Shown: in pieces, positions 55,994-64,000 of the stretch
Position numbering within the stretch: position 1 is the first letter of the stretch
Layout: every line of letters begins with the position of its first letter
Assembly: GCF_023053635.1 (NCBI RefSeq)
Contig: NC_086172.1
Span: 26,751,501-26,815,500 of the forward strand
DNA: 64,000 bases
Origin: Elgaria multicarinata webbii
Lineage: Eukaryota > Chordata > Lepidosauria > Squamata > Anguidae
Direction of reading: 5' to 3'
The notes under the pieces: model-generated
Database searches by the model: none
Told to the model about the DNA's origin: nothing
Seen by the model: only the letters and a program-made list of their open reading frames with translations
Program-made: the position numbers and the translations under genes

Positions 55994-56262
55994 CATCTAG
56001 ACAGACAGACAGGAGCTGTACAATGTCACCCACAATCCCCTCTTTCCCCCCGATGCCCAAATATATCGTATCTACTTGGGCACACACACTTTCTAATAAC
56101 AACAACAACAGAGGAGGGGGACTGCGGCAGCGACGAAGTTAAGGCACATTGGTCCAAACTGGTGAAGAGAAATCTAGTGCCTCTTGAATGAAGAGTGAGC
56201 TTTCACATGAAGCACTGGAGCATCAGTCAGGAACAATGTGGGACAGGCAATGGGACAGGGTG
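55994..56262 (+). repeat. Duplicate of 43572-43842
   Basis: Same sequence from atctagacagacagacagg to gacaggcaatgggacagggtg, with a few substitutions. Its partner piece lies 1 kb to the left rather than the right, so the duplication was rearranged. Confidence 0.8.
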
Positions 56263-57195
56263 TATAACGGCACCAATTTCTCACGACAGGTAGAGCAAAA
56301 ATGAGCTGGTGCATATAATACACCCATAGACTTGGGTCTTTTATGTTAGGCGGCTTTTTAATAAAACCTGCAGAAGAAACCATTGGCTGTAAATTGGGTA
56401 GTGGGACCTGTCCCTGTCCTGCCAGCTTTGCTTACAAATAGCCTCATTTATAAGAAGCAGAGACACGGAGCCAGGAATTGGCATGCCTGTGCAACCCAGG
56501 TCCCTTAGAGCTGACTTTGAAACTCAACCTTCGGCTGGCTTATTTCTGGCAATTGCCCGCTGGGGACAAAGGGACCGGATTTCTATGCTACGTTCTTGAC
56601 CAGTGATAGAGAGTAAGAAGAATCCAGCCCTTTGAGAAGGGCAGAAAATGTTGCTTTCAAGATCCCTACCTCTAAAATCACATCTGGTGCCCGTGAGAAA
56701 TCCCTGCAGAACCCCAGCCAGCAGACCTGTGCTCCCGCGTTGATGCTTTTGCTGGATTTCACGACTGAGGCACCTACAGATATTTGTGCACAAAACAAGG
56801 AGATCGTTCCATCCAGAATTAGTAGGAGGCACACAGAACTGAGACAGAACAAGATGCCCAGAGTTGGCCGGTGCGAAATAAGTAGCAAGCAGGCATGAGT
56901 CTGGGTTTCAAACAGCCCCAAATGGTCATTGATTTCCTTACTTCCATTCCCTACCCCCAAATAAACGGACATATTGATTCAACAGAATGCTGTATGTTGT
57001 CCTATTTTTACACATTAAGGATTCCTTCCATCCATCTTCCTATGTCAATCAGTGGTTATCGTGATGTGCGAATGTAAAGGAAATCACATAGGCCTAAAGA
57101 AGATATACCTTAAAGGTGCACCATAGGCCTAAAGAAGATATCTATGCCAAGATACTACTAAGGCATGGCAGAGCAATGTGACTGTACTGTATTAA
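56263..57195. other. Unassigned; one unexplained open frame
   Basis: A + strand frame (56632-56898, MRRAENVAFKIPTSKITSGA…, 88 codons) is free of low complexity but has no recognised family. It could be an old processed fragment; no splice signals at a sensible distance. Confidence 0.25.
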
Positions 57196-57207
57196 TAAGA
57201 AAGCAGC

Positions 57208-57645
57208 CTAGATTTTGTACACCCTGGAGGTGTACAAAATCATGCAAAGTGAGGAGAATGGGGTTAGGGAGACCTTTTTCTCCTTCTCTCAAAATACTAG
57301 GACCTGGGATCATGCCACGAAGCTGTTTGGTGGGAGATCCAGGACAAATAAAAGGAAGTACTACCTCACACAGCGCATAGCCAAATTTGGGAATTCACTA
57401 CCACAAGATGTAGTGATGGCCACCAATCTGGATGGCTTCAAAAGGGGGTTGGATAAATTCCCGGAAGAGAAGGCTATGAATGGCTACTAGTTGCTGGGGA
57501 ACATGGATGTGGGGGTGCTGTTGCGCCATGACCTGCTTTGTGGGTCCCTGGTCGACAGCAGACTGGCCACTGTGTGAATAGAGTGCTGGACTAGATGGAC
57601 CCTCGGTCTGATCCAGCAGGGCTCTTTTTCTGTTCTTCAGGTTTG
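57208..57645 (+). mobile_element. CR1 LINE 3' end, + orientation
   Basis: ORF2 end (YKIMQSEENG, then TRTNKRKYYLTQ and NSLPQDVVMATNLDGFKRGL) followed by the CR1 3' untranslated region (gactagatggaccctcggtctgatccagcagggctc). Frames shift at least once; 5'-truncated. Confidence 0.9.
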
Positions 57646-57834
57646 GGCAGATAAATATTCATGCACCCAATCCAACCACTATCCGGAGAACTCCTCATAC
57701 TTCCACTGTCACTTCCTGCCTCCCCCCTGTCACAATGCTCTTTCCCTTTCCCTTTTAAGGCCCCCATTTCTGTGTCTCTGTTCCCTGGGGCTGTGCTGTT
57801 TCTCTTGCACTCCTCCCTGACTCATATCCTCCTA

Positions 57835-57977
57835 GGGGGGGATCTACACTATTGCTTTTAAAGCGCTTTAAAGCACTTTGAAAACGTTTTGAAACCTGTA
57901 TATGCAGTGTGTCCTGGCCCCCAACAGTTGTCAAAACTGTTATAAAGCGCTTTAAAGCAGTAGTGTAGATCCCCCCC
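57835..57977. mobile_element. Short inverted-repeat element, 143 bp
   Basis: Ends ggggggatctacactat…gctttaaag and its reverse complement (…tagtgtagatccccccc). Arms contain aaagcgctttaaagca. No convincing target duplication. Confidence 0.75.
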
Positions 57978-58144
57978 AAGTCTCAAAGTTTCACCCCCAC
58001 TAGCAACAGACCACGCCAGATAAGCTCGTGAGGTGGCCTCATTGAATATTTGAATATATTTTGGGTATTTTTTTCCTGCTTGCCCCATGACGAATGCCCC
58101 AAACGACGAAAGGGAACATGGGCTGAGAAAGGCAGGAATGTGAT

Positions 58145-58268
58145 CCGTTCTGAATGAGTTGTTTTATCCTGGCCTTACCTGCGGACCTCTGGGCGAAGTC
58201 CTCTTTCTGGATCTGGGTGCTTTGCTTGAACAGATGCTGTCCCGGAAATACAAAGTGCAGAGGTAAGA
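58145..58268. other. Exon-like sequence, strand unresolved
   Basis: On the + strand a frame LGEVLFLDLGALLEQMLSRK ends at CAGAG|GTAAGA; on the minus strand FPGQHLFKQSTQIQKEDFAQ ends at CCGCAG|GTAAGG. Both have a good donor, neither an obvious acceptor. I do not recognise either product. Confidence 0.25.
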
Positions 58269-58272
58269 CCGA

Positions 58273-58403
58273 GGGCCTGTCTACACCAGCGCTATATCCC
58301 AAGATCGTCCCTGTGCATCCAAATGCCACACAGGGGATCCCGGGAGGAGGCAGGGATGACCCCTCCACTTTCCTGGGATAACCCTTAGGCGTAGAAAGGG
58401 CCC
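58273..58403. mobile_element. Short inverted-repeat element (CCCTGTGCAT family)
   Basis: gggcctgtctacacc at one end and ggcgtagaaagggccc at the other. Internal ccctgtgcatccaaatgcc with cacacaggggatccc. Confidence 0.7.
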
Positions 58404-58639
58404 TGATGGCAGCTATGCAAACACCCCCCAAATCTTGCAGCATATAGAACTCATGTGGCTGAATTCTCTTCCCCTGCTCACATGACCAGTCAGGGGGATA
58501 CAGGATGACTTGAGGAAAGGAAAGGGAATAGCAGTGGCAGGCTCTGCGCCCAGATTCCATCCATCCAGCGGCCCTTCTCCACAGAACCTACCCATGGACT
58601 TCCTGGGAAATAAAAAGCAGAGGTCCCAATCCCATGGAA

Positions 58640-58860
58640 GGAGTCGGGAACCCAGGTGGGGAAGCTCTTTCAGCCCAAAGGCTGGATTAAATTTCACAGA
58701 GGCTCTTGAGGGCCACATTCCAGGGCTGGGCAGGGCAGAAGGCAAAGGGGGCGGAGCCCAAAATGCCCAGGAAAATATCAGCAAACTCTAGCTTAAAGCT
58801 CCTCCTGCCAGTAACTAAGCCATACGGGAGATAGTTCAACTTTCTCGATTGAGGGGAAAA
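58640..58860 (-). repeat. Interspersed repeat, also inverted at 61225-61400
   Basis: agaggctcttgagggccaca … aactaagccatacgggagat on + corresponds to the reverse complement of ggcctagttactgacagtaa … tgaccctcaaaagcttctcc at 61225-61400. Diverged pair, family unnamed. Confidence 0.55.
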
Positions 58861-59059
58861 CTGCACAGAAGCTGGGAAACCGCAAAACGATTGGCGGTTG
58901 TGGAAAGGGGGAGGAGCCATCTGGGGAAGCAGAGGCCTGAGGTTCCCCTCCCCTGGTCTATATGAACATGAAGGAGCCATAGAGGTCAGGACAGGGCCTG
59001 CTACCGCAATCCCCTTCTCTGTCCTCCATGCTGTCACTGACCTCTGTTTGGTCCTATGA

Positions 59060-59375
59060 GCAAGGCTAATGCCTGTGACACGTCAGTAAAATAATTCTAC
59101 TAATGGAACACTTGCCTTGTGTCATTTTGGCTTACCCACTGGTGGCTTATAGCTATGACTTTGAGCCCCGTTTCAAAAACCTTGCCACAGCCCATTACAA
59201 GAATGTTTGCCAGTTCTTTAAAATGGGTAGCTGGGTATCAACCCTGTAGTTAAAAAAAAGAAAAGGCAAAGACAAAAAGAATTGAACTTCATGTACTTCA
59301 TGTCCTCACCTTCTGTGTCTCCCAGTGTCCACCAACAAAACTCTTGATCACAGCAACGTTCTCAGGGACAGCAGG
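59060..59375 (-). other. Possible exon and intron, paralogous to 20049-20387
   Basis: Minus-strand reading: frame RQNEALQNHLQNEI … ENVAVIKSFVGGHWETQK, then donor GTGAGG at about 59308, then intron-like sequence shared with the 20-kb insert. The acceptor side (ctcatttctgtatag, near 59420) is good. Product not recognised. Confidence 0.4.
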
Positions 59376-59718
59376 AATTTCGTTTTGGAGATGGTTCTGA
59401 AGGGCCTCATTCTGGCGACTATACAGAAATGAGCAAAGACAGTCCATGTAACCAAAATATCCCTTAAGCCGAGACTAAACAGTTCACCTGGGCTCAGCAC
59501 TTCAGGTAGCAGGTGAGGGATTGCAGGACCAAGAGGCCCAGCACAACAGAAGATCCTTCTCATAAAAAAAGGAAAGAATGAGGCTTGCCATGGAGACTAT
59601 GAGGCTGGGATGCCAAATTCCCGACATCTACTTTTTGAGCTACAGGAAACTATGTACAACATACAAAGAAAGAGCATTCCGTCGCACAGTTCCCTCCCAC
59701 ACACACCTGCAGTCTTAG

Positions 59719-60187
59719 GCCGTTTTTGCACCAGCCCGAAAATGTGGGCTGGTCACGGCCGAGTCCCTGTGCATCCAAATAATGCACAGGGACTCCTGGG
59801 AGGAAACAGGGATGAGAACGGGTTCTCCAAGGGATAAGTACTCCCTGGGAAAATTCAATTCTTCCCACGATCTCGGGATTGTCCCAAGACCGCGGGACGT
59901 GTGGCTGCCTGTCCCGGCTTCTTCCCTCCTCCCCATGAGTAGCGGGGAGCAGTAGAGGGAAGGAACTGGGCCGGGAGGAATCGGGGGTGGAGTGGGGTCA
60001 GGGCTTTTAAAAAAACCCACACTCACTTTTTGTTGAAGTGCACATGCGCTCAGCTCCTTTAAAAAATAAATTAAAAATGGCAGGCGCGACACCCTCCTTC
60101 ATCTCGGGATGTCGCGCCCGCATGTGGACTAAGGGGAGGATCTCCTGATCAGAGTATCATGAGATCCTCCTGCCCTCCTTCTGGCCT
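59719..60187. mobile_element. Short inverted-repeat element (CCCTGTGCAT family), limits uncertain
   Basis: Starts ggccgtttttgcaccagcc and has the internal ccctgtgcatccaaataatg with gcacagggac. The interior includes aaaatggcaggcgcgac, also in the 61895 element. The right end (…ccttctggcc) is a guess. Confidence 0.5.
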
Positions 60188-61224
60188 TGGGTGATACAGT
60201 CCAAAACAGTTCTATTCCTTGATGAACTGCTTACAAAGGCTAGTAATATAGGGGCAGGTGCATACCACAGGGCATCTCCAGAACAGATGAAGAAATTCAG
60301 GATTCACCTCCCGTGAGACTTTGTATCTATAGTCCCAAATCTAGACCTGAAAGTATTCCACGTAAAATGAGATCTTTCCTCAAGATCCAATCATTTGAAG
60401 GCCCTGTCAAAACCTGATGGCATGACTTGCCTTGCTTAGCCATTACTTACCTCAAACTTTGTGACACCCCTCATCATAAGTGAGGGAAAAGGAAAATAGA
60501 AACCTGGGTGGTTGTTTTTCTTCATTCAGTTTCCACAGGAAGGAGGTCAGTGTTAAAATATTCTTTCCGTGTACAGCCTGCCACAGATAGCAGACACATC
60601 AATCTCTCTTTCTCCTATATTTTAGCAAGGTTGCCATTGATGGTATCCAGAACATTGTACATTCTGAGTCACAAGCAAGGACCTGAGTAGCATCTATAAG
60701 AGGGGATTATCAAGGGTGTCTCTTTCTTAATGAGAAAAAATATATATTTATGAACATTTAGCAAAGCGCAGTGGATCTCATTGAAGACTGACTACATTTA
60801 AGCTTCGTGAAACCTAGACGGAACCAACTTTCTCCTTGCTGTAGTCATTCCAAGCCCACATGCCATGAGTTTACAGGTATCACCGTTCAAAATGCACCCA
60901 GGCCTTACAGGTTCTGGTTTTTCCTTCTGATAATCTCACACAAGAAAGAAAATCCATCTGTTTGTGTGTGTGGTTCTGCCTGGGCTTGAATAATTTAGCC
61001 TTTTGACTGTGTTTCATTTTGCAAACAACAATGTGGAATACATTAACTGGGTTACATCCTTTTACCTCAGCTGTCTCTTCATCACCTGAATGAAGGTATC
61101 AGAGAGGGCAGACAAGTCAAGCGCAAATCCTAGAAGGAAACATGAACCGCATTAATGAAATTCTGAGTCCCAATTGCTGTCTGTTAGGTAGTTTCCTGGC
61201 ATTTCTGATTGAAATGCCCCCTCT
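60188..61224. other. Mostly unassigned; two small exon candidates on minus strand
   Basis: 61066-61129 and 60451-60469 (minus) have GT/AG borders and agreeing phases (FALDLSALSDTFIQVMKRQL, then RGVTKFE). Otherwise no gene recognised. Confidence 0.3.
61066..61129 (-). CDS. Candidate exon, unrecognised
   Basis: Acceptor TTTCCTTCTAG, donor CTGAG|GTAAAA. In the phase set by 62577-62645 it reads FALDLSALSDTFIQVMKRQL, an amphipathic helix. Downstream, 60451-60469 (GVTKFE, donor GTAAGT) continues in phase, after which the 59.4-kb candidate would meet a stop. May be a small membrane or secreted protein gene, or chance. Confidence 0.3.
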
Positions 61225-61400
61225 CAGGCCTAGTTACTGACAGTAAGAGCTTTAAGCTACAATATGTTGAAGTTTTCTGGATTTTTGTCTCCAACAGTTT
61301 TGCTTTTGGCCCCACCCATTGTTGGCATGTGACCCTCAAAAGCTTCTCCAAAATTGAATTTGCCCTCAGGGTGAAAGAATTTCCACAACTAACACTAAAC
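61225..61400 (+). repeat. Interspersed repeat, inverted relative of 58640-58860
   Basis: See the 58640 entry; identity is lower and both are truncated. Confidence 0.5.
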
Positions 61401-61894
61401 CGTAGTTTAGTGTTACAAATGTAATGACTAAGCCATTGCTATGCAAACCTCCAGCCAGCTTCTAAGGACGCTGGGTGCTGTTTGGTGTCTTAACAGAAAA
61501 CCACTGAATGACCTTACCGGGGACCATTCCATGTCATCTAATGAGAGTTTCTCATGAAGGTAAATTAGAAGAAACCAATCCCATACTGCTGAGCAGGGCC
61601 GCATCCAGGGTAGGCATAGCTGGGGACCTCCCAAGGGCCCACACCCAGCAGGGGCGCATTGTACAAGGGTCCCCTGGACTGGCTTCTCCTCTTTCCCATT
61701 GCAACCTGCTTGCCCCCCCCCCCCCCGCCTCTCCCTCTGGATCAGACAATGGTGGAGGTGAGAAAGAGGAGCAGCAGAGATGCCACTCCCTATCTGCTCA
61801 TTGGCTCTCTGGCTGTTATGCAAGCGAGGGCCAGCAATGATGAGAAGGAGCGTGAGGAGCAAGAGCAGCTGGTAACAAAGGGAAAGTAAACTCA
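61401..61894. other. Unassigned; C run at 61714-61727
   Basis: No gene recognised. Confidence 0.35.
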
Positions 61895-62313
61895 GGGCAT
61901 GTCTACATGATGGGTTATCTTGGGGATCGGCCCGGGATCATCCCTGTGCATCCACATGACGCACAGGGGATCCTGGGGGCAGCGAGGGATGATCCCTCCT
62001 TTTCCTCGAGATATGGCCCTACACATTTTCCCAGACTTTTCCTGCGGTCTCTGGATGATCCTCACGAGCTCCGTACCCATCGGGGGTGGGGTGGGGGGAG
62101 CGGGAGGTTTTTTTTTTAAAAAAAAAACCTCATGTTTGCGACGGAGTGCTCCTGTGCTCTTTTTCGATTAAAAACCAAAATGGCAGGCGCGACATCCTCT
62201 TCCTCCCGGGACGTCACGCGCCGCTTGTAGACACCCTGGGACAATCCCGGAAGCAGGTGAGTCTGGCATCGTCCCACTTCCCTCCCCCTACACCGTATGG
62301 TGTGGACATGCCC
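61895..62313. mobile_element. Short inverted-repeat element, 419 bp (CCCTGTGCAT family)
   Basis: GGGCATGTCTACA at the left and TGTGGACATGCCC at the right, flanked by TCA on both sides (61892-61894 and 62314-62316). A 3-bp duplication suggests a PIF/Harbinger-like mechanism, unproven. Internal ccctgtgcatccacatgac with gcacaggggatcc. Confidence 0.75.
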
Positions 62314-62576
62314 TCACTGGGGAAGTGGGCCAGGGGTGTGTTGCCCAAGGGCCCTCAGAAACTGGAACCAGCATTGCTGCTGGGCTTTTAAGAGAACCAC
62401 ATCGGTTACAATGAGACCCATTTACGAGTCAAGGTCCCAAAGGATTCCTGGTTTCAGTAGCCTTAATTCTCATCCCTATTTTGTTATGCAGGGGGCGGGG
62501 GCAGGGCATTATCTATTCCACAGATAATGTAAGTAAAATCAAAAATAAGTTTAGACTGGATCTTTGAGGAACTCAC

Positions 62577-62645
62577 CGCAAGAGACGCTCAACATGAATA
62601 TCAGCGTCAGTAAAGCCAACTTCTGGATAGGCCTTGGATTTTCCT
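62577..62645 (-). CDS. Candidate exon with hydrophobic segment, unrecognised
   Basis: Acceptor CTTTCCTTAG, donor TTGCG|GTGAGT. In the phase that joins 61066-61129 it reads ENPRPIQKLALLTLIFMLSV, then SCG: a signal-anchor-like stretch after a short polar head. Another frame (SKAYPEVGFTDADIHVERLL) is also open, so the call rests on phase only. Confidence 0.3.
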
Positions 62646-62706
62646 CTAAGGAAAGACAAACAAATCCAATGGCTTTTGGATTCCTTAGTTTAAAAAAGCA
62701 TATCTG

Positions 62707-62717
62707 TCTATCATCTG

Positions 62718-62759
<42 letters not shown>

Positions 62760-62789
62760 ATCTATCTATCTATCATCTATCTATCTATC

Positions 62790-62820
<31 letters not shown>
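62707..62820. repeat. (TATC)n microsatellite
   Basis: About 110 bases of ctat/atct repeats with a few ATCATC interruptions. Confidence 0.95.
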
Positions 62821-63435
62821 ATGGCTGAGGAGAAAATGTTTAGCAGAAAGAAAGGCGTGGTTCTTGTCATCCCCACCACTGCTTCCTTTGTTGTCAGAAT
62901 TAGGCTGGACACTCCGAACCAATTCAGATGGGGTAATGTTCCGGGATGTCCCCACAATCAAATTCCTGCATCTACCAGAATTTATTACTCTACTTTCTGG
63001 ATGTGGTGTGAAGCTCTCTGCGTTTAAGTTCAAGACAGCTGGAACATGCAGCTGTAGATGTCAAATAATAATAATAATGTAGCAGCTACTGAATTCATTA
63101 CCCCCTTCCCACATGTGATGCAAGGTACGGCACACCTAACCAATTCTGTTACCTTTTCCTAAGGAAAGTATATTCAGATTCCAACACACCTGGGTCAAGC
63201 ACTTCCTGCTCCTGCCACAGGATGATGTTAGTTGGGGGACGTTGATCCTGCAAGTTCATACCTATTGGAGACAGGTGACATTGTTAACCCAGGATGCATC
63301 ACAGGATTATTTTTAGAATTATGTAAGACCAAGAACATATTGTGAATATTTTTTTTAAAAATGTGAACATTGAATAAATACAATAACATGAGAAAGAAAT
63401 GCTAAAAGGGAAAGGTTTGATATGACATCTTCAAA
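62821..63435. other. Unassigned non-coding stretch
   Basis: No gene recognised. Confidence 0.35.
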
Positions 63436-63439
63436 AGCC

Positions 63440-63880
63440 CTGGAAGTTGGTCCATAAAACCATGAGAAGAGCCCTGCTGGATCAGACCCAGGTCCATCTG
63501 GTCCAGCGTTCTGTTCACAAGGGGGCCAACCAGCGGCCCATGGGAAACCCACAAGCAGGGACACGAGTACAATAGCACCCTCCTACCCATGTTCCCCAGC
63601 TACTGATGTGCATAGGCCTCCTGCCTCCGATACTGGAAGTAACACACAGCCATCAGCCAAGAACTTGTCCAGCCCCCTTTTAAAGCCATCCAAATTGGTG
63701 GCCATCACCATGTCTTGTGGTAGTGAGTTCCATAGTTGAAATATGCACTGTGAGAAGAAGTACTTACTTATTTATTTACTCAATTTATACCCACATCTAT
63801 AGAAAGTACTTTATATAAAAGTACTTCCTTTTCCATGTCCGGAATCTCCCACCAATTGGCTTCATGGGATGATCCCAGTT
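63440..63880 (-). mobile_element. CR1 LINE 3' end, with a nested tail insertion
   Basis: gccctgctggatcagaccca and ggccaaccagcggcccatgg are the reverse-oriented CR1 3' signature. Within it, 63763-63829 is a retroelement tail (acttatttatttactcaatt…) flanked by repeats of agtactt, consistent with insertion and target duplication. Confidence 0.8.
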
Positions 63881-63965
63881 TCTAGGATTATGAGACAGGG
63901 AGAAAAATGTCTCCCTCTCCACTTTCTCCCCACCAAGTATAATTTCATATGTTTCTGTCATTATA

Positions 63966-64000
63966 TAGGGTGACCCTATGAAAAGGAGGACAGGGCTCCT
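63966..64000 (+). repeat. Start of a TAGGGTGACC-type repeat, cut by window edge
   Basis: tagggtgaccctatgaaaag followed by gaggacagggctcct is the 5' end of the family whose interior opens the window. Confidence 0.7.

Noticed and set aside
62564-63082. 172-codon open frame
   Set aside because: It reads through the (TATC)n microsatellite, whose four-base unit lacks stops in this frame.

Overview
The window is nuclear DNA of a vertebrate, most likely a squamate reptile (lizard or snake). It carries intron-containing genes, a tRNA-derived Sauria-type SINE, CR1 and L2-like LINE 3' ends with microsatellite tails, an L1 ORF2 fragment, a Penelope-like element, hAT and other short inverted-repeat DNA elements, and a Ty3/Gypsy fossil. 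No bacterial features, CRISPR array, rRNA or tRNA gene was seen.

Region 1 (1-19.7 kb) is a + strand gene of the Maestro heat-like repeat (MROH) type. A first coding exon (4796-4848) and exons A, B, C, D, E, F and G join in consistent phases up to 19295. The block A-B-C-D has been amplified into a tandem array of about 8.9 units with an exact 1349-bp period (5089-17063). The four exons of a unit total 561 coding bases (187 codons) and unit-to-unit splicing keeps frame, so the array has the shape of a repeat-module gene. However, units 1-8 all carry the same TAG in exon B, while the terminal unit 9 keeps the CAG but has lost the GT of its exon C donor. A separate copy of the 5' end (promoter side, first exon, exon A) lies at 580-1775.

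Region 2 (19.8-42.8 kb) is a large inverted repeat: left arm 20388-24458, right arm 38156-42100, near-identical by eye. The arms hold a decayed MROH-like paralogue and a CR1 fragment. The 13.7-kb spacer holds a rearranged non-autonomous hAT element, a Gypsy reverse-transcriptase fossil, a Penelope-like fragment, and the first three coding exons of WDR75 (32570-35246), a subunit of the small-subunit processome. Later WDR75 exons were not found. A perfect-format palindrome with 242-bp arms (42269-42775) lies just outside the right arm.

Region 3 (42.8-57.6 kb) is repeat-rich: L2 tails, hAT MITEs, a 5'-truncated Ty3/Gypsy element (46520 to about 51694) split by a 2011-bp hAT element with an 8-bp target duplication, L2-like and L1 LINE fragments, and two CR1 fragments.

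Region 4 (57.6-64 kb) has several short inverted-repeat elements sharing an internal hairpin, a few weak minus-strand exon candidates that I could not assign, a CR1 3' end with a nested insertion, and the start of another repeat at the right edge. The overall pattern (exon-block amplification, long inverted repeats, palindromes, nested repeats) resembles an ampliconic region; placing it on a sex chromosome or near a telomere would be speculation from this sequence alone.
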